Source: Saitoella complicata NRRL Y-17804
Taxonomy: Eukaryota; Ascomycota; Saitoellomycetes; Saitoellales; Saitoellaceae
NCBI RefSeq assembly: GCF_001661265.1
Contig: NW_017567018.1
Span: 1-64,000 of the forward strand
Direction: 5' to 3'
DNA length: 64,000 nucleotides
Shown here: positions 18,891 to 29,922 of the stretch, in pieces
Position numbering within the stretch: the first letter of the stretch is position 1
Layout: every line of letters begins with the position of its first letter
Translations under genes and position numbers: made by a program
Notes under the pieces: generated by a model
The model's database searches: none
What the model saw: only the letters and a program-made list of their open reading frames with translations
Told to the model about the DNA's origin: nothing

Positions 18891-20890
18891 ATGTACACCA
18901 ACGAGACCCAGCATACATCCACCCCATGTACCATGCCAGCTGTAGACGCTGGACACAAGGAGCCCTCTGACCATTCTTTACATACATACACCCAGTCTCC
19001 CAACACCTCCTCCCAGCCTTCGTTTCGAGAGTTTCCCGAGTCTAGAGCGATGGCGGCAGCCGGTGACGACATGCCGGCCCCGCTGAGTCCGACGAGTGGG
19101 CGGGTGAGTGAGTTTGAGGAAAGGGAGTTTGTTGCTGGTATTCCAGGTGGAGGTGTAGATGAGCCTCTTGTGACAGATGCGGAGAGAAGGGAGGAGGGGT
19201 TGGGGGGGTGGTATGATATACGACTCACGACCGCTTTTTGGTCGTTTGGGATATCTGTCGCGATGCAATTCAGGTCAGTCATCCCTGGTACAATATTTCC
19301 ATAACATGAACGAGCTGACACAGATGTTTCCAGCGTCGTCCTCACCGCCGCCAACGACCTCGTCGGGTCCCGTGCATCAACCGGGTTAGTCTTATTCGCA
19401 TACACCGTCCCCGCCGTCTGCGTCCGAACATTCGTCCCATACCTCCCTCCATCACCCCTCTCCTACCTCCCCTTCGGCCGTTCCTCTCGCGCCAAACGCC
19501 GTAACTCAAATATCCCCCCTCACGAACGGGACAACATCACCACCAACGACCGTGGCCTAACATCCGAAATCAACTACCCAGCCCGTATCCTCATCTGCGC
19601 TACCTCCTCTTTCATCGGTCTACAACTTCTAGCATGGTGCTCCAACCTCCCTCTCCGACTTCTCGGGATCTCGCTCGCCTCCGTATCGTCGAATCTTGGT
19701 GATATGTCGTTCTTCCAACTCACGACTCGGTATCCCCTCAGCCCACATCCGGCGTTTGGGGGATACGCCGCTGGAGGCGGAATGGCAGGTTTGTTGGGTG
19801 CTGCATACTACACGTTCATGACCACCACTCTCCGTCTCTCGCCCAACATCGCACTCTCCCTCACCGCGGCTGGACCCTGTGCCTTACCCTTCGTGTACGG
19901 GATCCTGCTGCCGGGCCCGAAGGGGGTGGAGAAGGTTGTTGTGGAGCAGATGGGTGGTGTTGGCGGGAAGGGTGCGAGGAGGGGGAGTGTTATTGGGGAG
20001 TTGGAGTTGAGGGGGAAGTTGGGGTTGGTGAGGGAGTTGGTTTGGGGGTATATGATGCCGCTTGCTACGCTCTTCTTTATCGAGAACATACTTAACCAGG
20101 TTCGTCCTCTCCCTCCTCACTTTCTTCGAAACGGTTACTGATATGTGAACAGGGCGTATTACCGACCTTGGTGTTTTATACGCCCATTCGGGGAGCGTTC
20201 GAACACCTCTTCCACAACCCCCGAGATTTCTACCCAATCTACATGACCCTCCACCAACTTCTCGTCTTCCTCGCCCGAACCTCAATCTCCTTCTTCCGTC
20301 TCCCATTCTCCTCAACACACTCTTTCCCACTCTGGTCCCTCTCCATCCTCGACCTCGTCATCTTCGCTCTCCAATTCGGTGAATCGGCGAGTATGAAGGG
20401 CGCGACGGGGGAGAGTGGGAGGGAGTGGTATGGTGTTGGGGCAGTGATGGTTGGGGTTGCGGTTGTTGGGGCGAATGGGGGGTTAGGGATGAGTAATACG
20501 TATTGGAAGTTGGGGAAGGAGTCGTTGCCTGAGGGTGTTTGGAGGGCTTTGGCGCGTGCGAGGGCGAGAGTTGGGGCTAGGGGAGGGGATTATACCGAGC
20601 TCCCGGATAGTGACGAAACGGATGAATCGTCGGAAATGTACGACTCCCATAACACCTGGACCACAGCCACCGCCGATTCCGCAACCGCATTCCTCGAACT
20701 CCCTACGCAGACAAAGATAGGGCCGAGAAATGCGGAAGAAGAGACTGCGGTACGGGAATTTTTGATTAGTACGATTGCCCCAGCTGATACATTTGCGATC
20801 TTGATGGGAAGTTTTGTGGCGATGGGGGTGCAGAGTTTGTTGTGTGGGTGGCAGGTTGAGGCGGGGAGGGAGATTTGTCGGATGCATTGA
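18891..20890 (+). CDS. BTN1: CLN3/Battenin family vacuolar membrane protein
   Basis: Multi-pass lysosomal/vacuolar membrane protein linked to vacuolar pH and amino-acid homeostasis (yeast Btn1, human CLN3). Three exons: 18891-19273, 19334-20099 and 20153-20890. Introns are 60 nt (GTCAGT, GCTGAC, CCAG) and 53 nt (GTTCGT, GAACAG). The joins restore FWSFGISVAMQFSVVLTAANDLV and FIENILNQGVLPTLVFYTPI, both strongly CLN3-like; SNLGDMSFFQLTTRYP is another family hallmark. The product is 628 aa, longer than the usual 400-480, because of a 90-residue leader, a loop near GGVGGKGARRG and a Ser/Thr-rich insert before the last helix. An ATG further in (MAAAGDDMP) is an alternative start. Confidence 0.92.
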
Positions 20891-22221
20891 GGTGGAGGGT
20901 GTTATGGTGGGTGTTTTTGTCGGAGATGGCGAGAAGGCCGTTGCATGTCTCGCAAATTTTGCTCGGGGTTTGTTTGAGGAGATGGGATTGGGGATAGATC
21001 TATGCTAGGGGATATATGGTGATGGCTAAACGTGGGAATTTGGAGGGGATCTCTTGATATATGGACAGTTACTGCTCAGGTCGTTTGACATAAGTACAAG
21101 AGATTCTGTTTGCAAATCTTCAAGAAAGAGAATCGCCAGTAGGTATGATTATCGAGACAATCAGATCCATCCATAACACCATACTATTATGACGAAAGCA
21201 AAGTAACTCGGAGCGTTAACCATCCAAACCGTCAACCGCGTTCATCCATGATTGGCCCAAAACTAAGAAAGGACAACAAACGGTGATTCCACCTCGTCGA
21301 GTGGCAGTCAGAGCCTCAACCCCTGATCAAGATAGCAATCATGGACCTTAACGAGATCCCCAACCATGGCCAGGCACCCAATAGCCCACAGGGTTCCCTA
21401 AGTTGCTCTCAAACCAAAAACGAGACCTAACGAAGCGTTTCAAATTCGGATCGACGTTCAGATTTCGATTCTGAGCAGTCCGCAGACAGTCCTTTTTCGT
21501 CGTAGATTGTCCGCGTTGCTCATGTCCTCAGAACGGCGTGGGAAGCGAAGGGTTGACTACGGCTAGCGCAATAACGGCATGTCCAAAGTTACCATCCAGG
21601 TTGGGCGAACTGAGACTTCGTAACAGGGAGGTTAATCCCGAACAGGATCAGCAAAAAGTACAAAGAGGCAAAGAGGTGGGCGTGGAGGTGGGCGCGGGCA
21701 GAGGAGGTGGTGCTAGGGGAGGAAGAGGTGCTGGACGGGGAAGGAGGTGGGGGGACGGTTTAACTGAAAGCTAGGTCGTATAGATAGGTTGTTCATGCTG
21801 GGGTGTTGGTTCTGCCACCGTAACATCGGTTCTTGTGTCATATCTGCGCAGCGGAAGATTGGTACGGCTGTGACGCAATCAGCACCACCATGCACCGTCA
21901 CGTACATACTATAATCCTTGTTCTTGCTTTCTCCTCTCTGTCAACCTTCGCTGTGTGACGCATGTAAACGTACGTCCTTTGTGCTGCGCTTACCTACAGC
22001 AGTATTATAGATGTGGATGAAACACCACACAGAAACATGAACACACCTCCACTTATGATTAACAGAGCAGGCAAGGTCGAGGGTATGATTTTGAATTATT
22101 AAGACCCAGTACATAATAATAGTGTCAAGTAAAACGCCAAGCCTAGACCCTCCAGAAGCTCCCTTTTAATATCTTTCCTACATACCACATCTTCCCCCCA
22201 GTCACGCTCTCACTTCCCCAA
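20891..22221. other. Intergenic, no gene seen
   Basis: This 1.3-kb gap lies between the convergent CLN3 and TRP-like genes. It holds only short frames, including a Gly/Arg-rich one at 21538-21774 produced by a G-rich run (about 21675-21760) that looks compositional, not coding. The sequence is less GC-rich than its surroundings. No tRNA, repeat or transposon motif was recognised, and a non-coding RNA cannot be excluded. Confidence 0.5.
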
Positions 22222-25200
22222 CTACTCCAACCTCCCCGAACTTAACGTCCTCTCCAGCCACTCCGCATCATCCTCATCGCTCTCCTCAGCAATCACGTTC
22301 CGTACCTCACCAACACTCTCGCGTCCTCCAGTGGTTATACTGGCTCGCAACCCATCCGACACGCGGTGGCTCCTCACCGAGTTCAAGGAGAGCGCTCCAG
22401 CACTATCCGGACGCGTGGTACCATCGGTGCCGATGGGTGGTGGAGGGTAGATCATCGACGACGCAATCGAAGACGAAGACTCTGGTCTTGTACGTGGACG
22501 ATGGGAGGGTGCAAAAGCCGTACCCGATGACTCCTCAAGGATATCCGACATATCTGACTGGAATGGCAGATTCAACGGTGTACTCAAGCGAGTCGGATCT
22601 TGAGGAATCTGCGGGCTCGGGTACGCGGCCCAATTCCCAGAAGCGACAGTTCGCTGACTCGCCATTCTGGAAGGCATATTCAGCTCCGCAGAGACAGGCT
22701 CCATCTCCGGTATCACAGGCGGCCCACGCGAAATCTGCCCAGGCAAACTATCCGACATAGGACTCGTCGCTCCACTCCGTGCATCACTAACCGGACTCAA
22801 GGTCCTACCCCACTCTCTACCCTCTTCAGCCGCATGCTGCACCAAAGGCGACGCAGCCCCCATACCCTCAGCCTCATCCATCCGCTGCTGCTCCTGCTCC
22901 ACGATACTCCTCGGACTAGCAGGCTCCACAACTGCTCTCGGCTGCGGACTCAACACCCTCGCAGGCGCAGATCTCACCACCTCGAACCCCTTAGTCTTCC
23001 CCTTCTCCTTCCTCTCGTACAACCTGCTTAACCGTCCCCACAACCCCTGCGCAGCAGCAACAGGTCCCGTCGGATCAGCCGGCCCAGTCCCCAACTTGCG
23101 TGCCCGCGCACTCGGCGCCGAGGAGAGCGGTTGCTGAGATTGCTTGTAGATATCCGACTCGCGAACAGCATAATCCACATTCCGCGGCCTATCGACATCC
23201 CCGTAATACTCCTCAAACGGAACATCAACATACTCATGCCTCCCATTATCATACGCCCCAATAATCTCCACATCCGGCGCCTGCACCCCAACGCCCCTCC
23301 TCCCCATACTCGGTCCCGCAACAGCCTCCGGAATCTGCGAAAGCCCCATCGAGGAAGCGGATGTCGTTCCCCCATGGGCTTGTACGAAATCCTCGTAATC
23401 TCCACCATAGCTATTCCCCCTCGAATGCTGCGCAATAGTCGAAAACGCCGGACTCTGACTCCCCACGCTCACTCCCGCACTCCCCGTCTGAGATCCAGCT
23501 CCCGGCCCCATCATAGGCGAAGACCACTGCCGACTCTTCCTCGGCGGCCTAAAGAACGCCGCACCCGGCTGCCCAACAGGGACCTCCTCAACCGGCCACC
23601 TATACTCGGAATTTGCTTGAGGCGGATACGCATATCCCGGTGCGGTGGGCGTAGTGGGAGTGACTTGCGGAATCGAATACGCACTCGCAATATCTTCCCT
23701 ACTACTCATCTGTCCCCCAGCGCGATCCAACAACGCCAACGCCGAACTCCCCCTCGACACCACCATGGGCCTCTGTCCCGTCCCAACAAACCCGGTCGCA
23801 CTACTCGGCACACCAGTACCAACCTCCTGCATCTGCAGCGTCGACATACTCGCGGTATGAACAGGCCCAGCGGTATGAATCTCGTCGGAATCGATAACGG
23901 TTTTCGACTTTCGCTGCGCCAACTGGTGAATCCCAAATACTTTCCCCAACCCAAACATCTCCCTCGCACCCACTTTACCACCCTCCAAGCCCTCGCCCGG
24001 GCCGGTGACATAGTCCTCTTTGCCCCCGCCCCTCACGAGCCTACTCACAATCTCGATAATCCTCCACCCCGCGCCCAACAAGAAGAAGAACACCAACACG
24101 AACGCATGGAGTGCAAGGATGACGTACCCGACCCAGCCTCTGTTGCCTTCCGAGACGTTGAGAGAGGGGATAAACGCGACCATCAACAGAACTTCGACAA
24201 GCCTGAACAGACACAGCGCACCATGAAACACATTCATCCCACTCCGTCCCTGCCACGGCGTCTTCCACCTAATGAGGCCAAAATTGACCACCTCCAACAA
24301 TGCCAACACGATGATCTGCGCCACCCCACTCCGCTGACCCGCACCGATGATAATTCCGCGAAGAAGGTTGAACAAGATGGGATTCCACCAACAAAACCCA
24401 CTCTCGCTCTCTCTGAACGTATTATACAACGGCCCCAGCGCGAGCAGCGTCGGCTGGTCATCATAAAGGATATTCGGACTCTGCCTCCGTACAGCCCAAA
24501 CCAAATACCCCGGTAACCCCAGTAGTACCACAACCATCGTAACAACCGCAAAAGCAGTCTTGACAGCCGAGCTAGTAGCCGTGATGACGAGTTGATAAGT
24601 CGTAAACACCGTCAACGGAAAATAAAACAACAAAAACACCCTCAACAACATGCCCACCACAAACGGCCCGTTCTTCCTCCGAATCTCAACGACATCATCC
24701 TGTCCCCTCAACTTTTTGAGGATCATCCATACCACAAGTCCAATAGCGCACAGCGCGAAAATACTGATCGCGACGATGGAGAGCCATATCATGTGTGTCC
24801 CCCACATATCCTCCCTCCTCAACCCCACCAAATTACTCAACCGCGTCAACGCATACGTCCTCCCCGTCCACCCCTCCCCCCACAAAATATCACTCCGCAC
24901 ACCACCACTGTCGGCATGCGGACTCACGAGTTCCTGAGAAGCCCACAGCGTTTGGTTAAACAATAACCCACTCCATCCAACCGAACTAACCGCACCCTGA
25001 TAAAACCCCGGATATGCAACACCTAACCCACCGCTCAAGAGCACCCACTGGACATACCCCCATACCTCCCCCGGGCCCGGGGTACACAATCTCACCCCCT
25101 CCGGATCCACCCCGAAATTCGATAGTAGAATAATTGGATCAAGAGTTAACGACGAAAACCATGATGCGGCGATAAGGGTTGCGAGAAGCGTTAGGAGGAT

Positions 25201-25743
25201 GGTGAAGAGGGGGAAGTACCGTAGGGTTTGAGTGAGCCAGAGGGGAAAGGAGGGGGTTAGGTTGAAGGAGATGCAGCCGAGGGTGTTGGGTGTTGATGCG
25301 CCGTCGACGAAGTGGATTTTTGTGTAGAGGGTTGTGAAGGCGTAGGTATTTGCCAGAGGTAGTTGGATGAGGAACGAGGTATTCGTCCCGGACGGTATTG
25401 GACACTGAGTCGTATTCCCCCCTGCTTCCTCCCTCGGCACGACGCGATCACAGAATCTCGTGGCGTTTCGGGTTACTTCCGTACTCAAATATCCGGTATT
25501 GGCGAATAGCGTCGACAATTTATTCGTCTCAGTATTAGTATCCACAATTTCTTCCCCATACACCGTTCCATTCACGAGCGCATTCATGAGTGCCCCACCC
25601 CCCGATTTCTCGTATGTTACCGAGACGGATGAGGGGTCAAAGTAGACTCCGGAGGTTGATTGGTGACAGTTTGTCCAGGTGATTGCTTGTGTTAAGGAAG
25701 CGGAGGCGGCGATAAGAAGTGGGAGAAGCTTGAGGTGCGTCAT
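22222..25743 (-). CDS. ML-domain TRP-like (Flc/Pkd2 family) membrane protein
   Basis: Single-exon 1,173-aa protein of the fungal TRP/Flc family: a luminal ML-like lipid-binding domain followed by a TRP-type transmembrane core. Yeast relatives handle FAD, haem or calcium and cell-wall stress in ER and plasma membrane. A signal peptide is clear (MTHLKLLPLLIAASASLTQA). The ML-like part (about 20-175) has Cys residues and many N-x-T/S sites. About nine transmembrane helices follow to around residue 590, for example MIWLSIVAISIFALCAIGL and YLVWAVRRQSPNI. The last 560 residues are a disordered Ser/Pro-rich cytosolic tail. That tail is far longer than in yeast Flc proteins and matches the long-tailed group of filamentous fungi. 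A TATA-like ATATA lies about 55 bases upstream on the coding strand. Confidence 0.9.
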   Translation of the reverse strand: MTHLKLLPLLIAASASLTQAITWTNCHQSTSGVYFDPSSVSVTYEKSGGGALMNALVNGTVYGEEIVDTNTETNKLSTLFANTGYLSTEVTRNATRFCDRVVPREEAGGNTTQCPIPSGTNTSFLIQLPLANTYAFTTLYTKIHFVDGASTPNTLGCISFNLTPSFPLWLTQTLRYFPLFTILLTLLATLIAASWFSSLTLDPIILLSNFGVDPEGVRLCTPGPGEVWGYVQWVLLSGGLGVAYPGFYQGAVSSVGWSGLLFNQTLWASQELVSPHADSGGVRSDILWGEGWTGRTYALTRLSNLVGLRREDMWGTHMIWLSIVAISIFALCAIGLVVWMILKKLRGQDDVVEIRRKNGPFVVGMLLRVFLLFYFPLTVFTTYQLVITATSSAVKTAFAVVTMVVVLLGLPGYLVWAVRRQSPNILYDDQPTLLALGPLYNTFRESESGFCWWNPILFNLLRGIIIGAGQRSGVAQIIVLALLEVVNFGLIRWKTPWQGRSGMNVFHGALCLFRLVEVLLMVAFIPSLNVSEGNRGWVGYVILALHAFVLVFFFLLGAGWRIIEIVSRLVRGGGKEDYVTGPGEGLEGGKVGAREMFGLGKVFGIHQLAQRKSKTVIDSDEIHTAGPVHTASMSTLQMQEVGTGVPSSATGFVGTGQRPMVVSRGSSALALLDRAGGQMSSREDIASAYSIPQVTPTTPTAPGYAYPPQANSEYRWPVEEVPVGQPGAAFFRPPRKSRQWSSPMMGPGAGSQTGSAGVSVGSQSPAFSTIAQHSRGNSYGGDYEDFVQAHGGTTSASSMGLSQIPEAVAGPSMGRRGVGVQAPDVEIIGAYDNGRHEYVDVPFEEYYGDVDRPRNVDYAVRESDIYKQSQQPLSSAPSARARKLGTGPADPTGPVAAAQGLWGRLSRLYERKEKGKTKGFEVVRSAPARVLSPQPRAVVEPASPRSIVEQEQQRMDEAEGMGAASPLVQHAAEEGREWGRTLSPVSDARSGATSPMSDSLPGQISRGPPVIPEMEPVSAELNMPSRMASQRTVASGNWAAYPSPQIPQDPTRLSTPLNLPFQSDMSDILEESSGTAFAPSHRPRTRPESSSSIASSMIYPPPPIGTDGTTRPDSAGALSLNSVRSHRVSDGLRASITTGGRESVGEVRNVIAEESDEDDAEWLERTLSSGRLE

Positions 25744-26040
25744 GCTGCGCTTCGTCGTTCGGCACGGTGCTCAGACGGGAGCCAAACGCGGCTGGGTATA
25801 TGTAGAGCCGAACAGCACGCTCACTCGAAGCTCAGCTCAGCAAACGGTATCCTTGTAAACGGCACGGAAGCTTCCCGTCTCTTCTTCTTGTCAACGCTGG
25901 AGTGTTTGGTGGTCAGGTTGACCTTCGTGTACGCTGCAAGGGACTGCGGCTCATATCAGCCTGCCGTGCTAAAAATATCCTCAGAGGCGAACACACAGCA
26001 AAACACCAAAGACGGCATACATCCCCAGATCAAGGACAAG

Positions 26041-26384
26041 ATGGCTCAAGGAGGATTCAAGTTGAAGGCTGCGGCCTCAAAGGGCAAAACTCAAAAACTT
26101 ACCAAAGGAGGTGCGTCTTCTCCCTCTCGTCCTTCTCTCTTCCCAACTCATGCTGACTTGTTTTGGTTGCAGCCGTCCACATCGCCCCCAAGAAAACAAT
26201 TCTCGTAAAACAACAAGCCCTCGCAAAAAAGCTCACCGCCTCAATCCAACGCAAGAACGAGGCTGTATTGGCTGCGAGAGCTGCTGCGACTGGAAAGTTG
26301 AGTTTGGGGTCGATGAGAGATATGGCGAAGGAGAAGAAGGCGGATAAGAAGGGAAAGAAGGGACATGCGCCTGCTAAGAAGTGA
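26041..26384 (+). CDS. UPF0390 / DUF2462 small basic protein (LYDG10-like)
   Basis: Two-exon gene for a 93-aa Lys/Ala-rich protein. Exons are 26041-26110 and 26173-26384. The 62-nt intron (GTGCGT, GCTGAC, TTGCAG) splits one Ala codon. The product begins MAQGGFKLKAAASKGK, has the core HIAPKKTILVKQQALAKKL and ends in a KKGKKGHAPAKK-type tail. This pattern matches the eukaryotic UPF0390 family (human C19orf53), thought to be nucleolar with no established function. It is divergent from the TRP-like gene (297 bases between ATGs), so the two share a promoter interval. It would be missed without splicing. Confidence 0.85.
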
Positions 26385-26560
26385 GCATGCAAAATTATGA
26401 AGGCAGAGGTGGATTTTGACGAGTTTTTGGTCTCACTTGGCGTTATTCTTTCTGACATTCATCGGTCACACTACAATATACCACATAAACAATCATTGGC
26501 AGCATGTGTTTGCTCTACATAGTCGTGTTCTCTTTGGAATATGTCTCGAGTGGAGTAACC

Positions 26561-29500
26561 CTACTTCACAAACTTCTCCTGAGTCAAATCAGCAAGATTC
26601 GCTCTCACCCCAAAATGCCTCGTCGCCGGGTACAACCTCATCAGCTGCGTCCCCTCAAACACCTTCCCAGGCTTTACCGCCTGCAAGTCCTCAAACCTGG
26701 TAATCCCATCAAACTGCAACAGACACTGAACCCCATACTTCACATTCATAGCTTTCGCACTCCTCATACTCCGCTGTTGTCCCATCACCATCGACTTCAT
26801 TTCCAAACTTCCATCTCTTTCCAAAATGCGCTTGAGTACACGCATAGTCCAACTACGATCAATACTCGTCGAGACACCAGCAATCTGCTGTTCCCGGATT
26901 CCACCCTCCAACCCGATTTTCTCCAAGTCTTTGTTCGAGAAAATAGGCTCCTCACCACGGATGTGTGCCTCGAAATTCCAATGCGCGATCATGTCCAAAT
27001 GCCGTCTCAACGGACTCGTAGCACGGGTATACCCATCATCCACCCCCGTAAGACCCAAAAGCTCGAACGGACCCGGCGTAGTCCCAAACCCAAACCCATC
27101 CCTGCCACACTCCAAAACAGCGCCCGAATACTCATTCGCCACATACCCATCATTCGTCCTCGAACCCAAAATCGTCTCCCAGGGAGTGGTAATATTTGCA
27201 GGGTTGAAACTCTGGAAACGGTAGATGAGTGGGATATTGTTCCGACGGGCAAACATCGCCGCAATCTTGTTTCCCAAAATCGCCATATCGGCGACCAACC
27301 CCCTCGACACACTCCGACTCTGCGGTTGGAGCTCGTATCTGATACCCGGCAACCTATCGTAAAACACTGGTGCTTCCAGATTCTGTGGTGTCTTCGGGAG
27401 TCTTTGCTGAAGCTTGATACCGAGGTTATAGTTATCGACGAGAAGCATCCCATTCCTCATCCGCTCCTTCTTGAAATCCCTCGTCACATCCCAAATCACC
27501 TTCAAGTTATCCACATCCCGCTCCGTAATGGGACTCAACCTCCTCTCCGTCACTCCCTCCTCCAACTCATGATTCCACCCAAACTCGTGCTTCATATACC
27601 CGATCGCGCCGCTATGGCTCGTCCGCTTACCCCATCCACGCTTGAGGAAGATGTCTTCGACGTCATCATACGTAAACGTCTTTACGTTCCTCACCAACCC
27701 ACTCGTCACCTCGAAATCCTCAACCCGCCCTTCCTCATCCAACCTCGCACTAAACGTCAAAACCGGAATTCCCTCCTTTCCCGCTCCCGCCCCCAAGGAA
27801 AGTCGTCCCCTCGTCCAGGCATGCGGCAAAATCGGAGTCGTGCCTTCTGGCAGGTAAAGCGTCGTTCCACGCCTCCTCGCGATCTGCGCAATCTCATGGC
27901 CTGGGTCCATAAAAGCCGTAGGATTCGCAATATGCAAATGAATCCACCTCCCATCCGCTCTATCCTCGACACTAATCCCATCATCGAGTTCATGTGCGCC
28001 CGCATCATCAATGGCATACACCTCCAGCTCACCCCAATCCTTCCTCCATTTCTTCATTTTATCCTCGACGCTAAACGATTGTGTCTCATCCAACACTTTC
28101 TGGTCTCGGTCGGGTTGCGCGAATCCCATCCCCGGAAGCTGAAGCGTGACGTTGTACAACCCCGGCTGCTCCCACGGTGCCCAAACCCCGATATCGACCA
28201 AGAAATTGTAGATATGTTCCGGCTCCAAAATATCGAACTCGTTTTGATATCTGTCCAGACTCCTCATCAAGCGGGAACTCGTCGTCCGCAACCATCCCAA
28301 ATCCTGCAATTGGCTCGCATGCCGAGAAAACACGATCGCTTCCCGCATGAATCTAATTATTTGTCGATCATAATCGTCAAACGTAACCACATCCTTCGGG
28401 TTGGGGGTATAATGCCCAATCGGTCTCATCTCCTTCGTGTCCGGGAGACGTTTCCTCTGTTCCGGCTTAATCTCCCTCGTCGAGAAGTCAATCAACGTCC
28501 GCGCTTTCTCGACGAATCCCCAAAACCTCTCATCCCGATGACGCACAGAATCGATAACGATCTCATCACCCCGGACACGCTCCAAGGAACGGACTTGCCA
28601 GCGGGAAGTGATACGGTGGTTTGTCGTGTCAGCCCAAAATCGAACAGAATCATTCCACATCGCTCGATGCGTCGCAAACGATTCCTCTGGCGAGACCTTC
28701 TCTCCCTCACCCTTCCCGAATACGATCCGCGCGACAGTCTCAGTCGTGACAGAACTCGTCTGCAACGGATCCGAATCCCGAACCATTTCCCACACCTCCG
28801 GCAATTTCTTGACGACATCGTACTCCCTCGTCGCAACACCCTTCTCAAACTCCTTTAACTGTCCCAGGATTTTCTCAACCACTGCCGAAAACCCATTTTT
28901 CTGTACCAAAAACTCGGGACCACTCACGGACTCCATCAATTCCTTCGGTACGAAATCAGGGATGACGTATTGGACATCCTTCGCCTTGAAGACCCTCATC
29001 GTACCGTTGGAGGTGATGAGGAGGGGTTGGTTGCTACCCCACACAGACTGAAACTTATCCTCCAACAAAATTCCATGAAACTTGATCGAATCATAAACAC
29101 TCTGTACCAAGCTCCCAGGCGGGGGCAGCGTAAACCCGCCTCCCGCCCCATCACTAACATCACCCCACTCTACTCCACCATCATCCTCCCCATCCTTAAG
29201 CCCCTCGTTCACCTCCTTCTCCAATGCCTCGAGCATCGCCGCAACGGGCTTATCCACCGCTTTCCGCTGGTACTCATCAACTCTTCGCTGGAGACTCGCG
29301 CGAAAGGTGTATGGATCCAAAAGGAGGTTCTTCCGGTCTTTTTCGTAGTCTTTGCGCATTTCTTTGCGGATGAGGCTGTAGATTTTGTGCGTTAAGGCTT
29401 CATTTCTTTGGAGTTTAGTACGGATACCGTCGCCGACGTCGTTTTTGTGGTTCATGATGAGTTCTTGGATGGGTGAGGGTTCTTGTGGTTCATCATCCGC

Positions 29501-29653
29501 TCCTGTTGACTCGGCCTCGGTGTCGGCTTTCCACCGCCCGGGCATGGTTATGGGATTCCGAATAGGGGCGGACAGCGAGAAGCGCCGACATCGAGAGCAT
29601 TTCCACTGTGATGGCAGGGCTCCGGATCGCTTTTGATAAGCGAGCCTGAACAT
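26561..29653 (-). CDS. Mitochondrial 3'-5' exoribonuclease, RNase II family (CYT-4/DSS1 type)
   Basis: RNase II/RNB-family exonuclease acting on mitochondrial RNA; Neurospora CYT-4 and yeast Dss1 (mtEXO with Suv3) are the family models. The ATG at 29653 gives 1,030 aa starting MFRLAYQKRSGALPSQWKC, an Arg/Ser-rich presequence that suits mitochondrial import. The frame extends upstream only from a non-ATG codon. The RNB catalytic centre reads AIDDAGAHELDDGISVED, with the conserved Asp cluster. Further RNB landmarks are HIANPTAFMDPGHEIAQIA, LYLPEGTTPILP and, late in the domain, YTRATSPLRRHLDMIAHWN. A Zn-finger-like CSRCRRF lies in the presequence. It is convergent with the UPF0390 gene. Confidence 0.92.
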   Translation of the reverse strand: MFRLAYQKRSGALPSQWKCSRCRRFSLSAPIRNPITMPGRWKADTEAESTGADDEPQEPSPIQELIMNHKNDVGDGIRTKLQRNEALTHKIYSLIRKEMRKDYEKDRKNLLLDPYTFRASLQRRVDEYQRKAVDKPVAAMLEALEKEVNEGLKDGEDDGGVEWGDVSDGAGGGFTLPPPGSLVQSVYDSIKFHGILLEDKFQSVWGSNQPLLITSNGTMRVFKAKDVQYVIPDFVPKELMESVSGPEFLVQKNGFSAVVEKILGQLKEFEKGVATREYDVVKKLPEVWEMVRDSDPLQTSSVTTETVARIVFGKGEGEKVSPEESFATHRAMWNDSVRFWADTTNHRITSRWQVRSLERVRGDEIVIDSVRHRDERFWGFVEKARTLIDFSTREIKPEQRKRLPDTKEMRPIGHYTPNPKDVVTFDDYDRQIIRFMREAIVFSRHASQLQDLGWLRTTSSRLMRSLDRYQNEFDILEPEHIYNFLVDIGVWAPWEQPGLYNVTLQLPGMGFAQPDRDQKVLDETQSFSVEDKMKKWRKDWGELEVYAIDDAGAHELDDGISVEDRADGRWIHLHIANPTAFMDPGHEIAQIARRRGTTLYLPEGTTPILPHAWTRGRLSLGAGAGKEGIPVLTFSARLDEEGRVEDFEVTSGLVRNVKTFTYDDVEDIFLKRGWGKRTSHSGAIGYMKHEFGWNHELEEGVTERRLSPITERDVDNLKVIWDVTRDFKKERMRNGMLLVDNYNLGIKLQQRLPKTPQNLEAPVFYDRLPGIRYELQPQSRSVSRGLVADMAILGNKIAAMFARRNNIPLIYRFQSFNPANITTPWETILGSRTNDGYVANEYSGAVLECGRDGFGFGTTPGPFELLGLTGVDDGYTRATSPLRRHLDMIAHWNFEAHIRGEEPIFSNKDLEKIGLEGGIREQQIAGVSTSIDRSWTMRVLKRILERDGSLEMKSMVMGQQRSMRSAKAMNVKYGVQCLLQFDGITRFEDLQAVKPGKVFEGTQLMRLYPATRHFGVRANLADLTQEKFVK

Positions 29654-29922
29654 TGTCGTTGTATGTCGCGGTCGAGGTTGAGATTTCTTGACTTTTTGGG
29701 ACGGCGACTCGTATCGTAGACAAAGTTTGGAGAGCTGCAGAAGGTGCAGGGGGTGCAGCGTATTGCAGCGTCGGCAACAACAGAGCAAATACGGTCGGTG
29801 TATTCACAATCTACGACATCTACCTATGCTATCAAACCCTTGAACACGAACAAAAGTCTTGGCGCCCGAACTCCCCCCTCCGTCACCTTCGGGTCCTCCA
29901 CGATATCAAGCACAGCTGAAGT

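Noticed and set aside
21538-21774. Gly/Arg-rich small ORF between CLN3 and the TRP-like gene
   Set aside because: Produced by a simple G-rich run; no conserved features and no splice partners.
23131-24516. 461-codon open frame opposite the TRP-like gene
   Set aside because: Shadow of a long single-exon gene with strong signal peptide and transmembrane pattern on the other strand.
26504-28858. 784-codon open frame opposite the mitochondrial RNase II gene
   Set aside because: Same cause: codon bias of the real gene keeps the reverse frame open. Product is Arg/Pro/His-rich with no family features.
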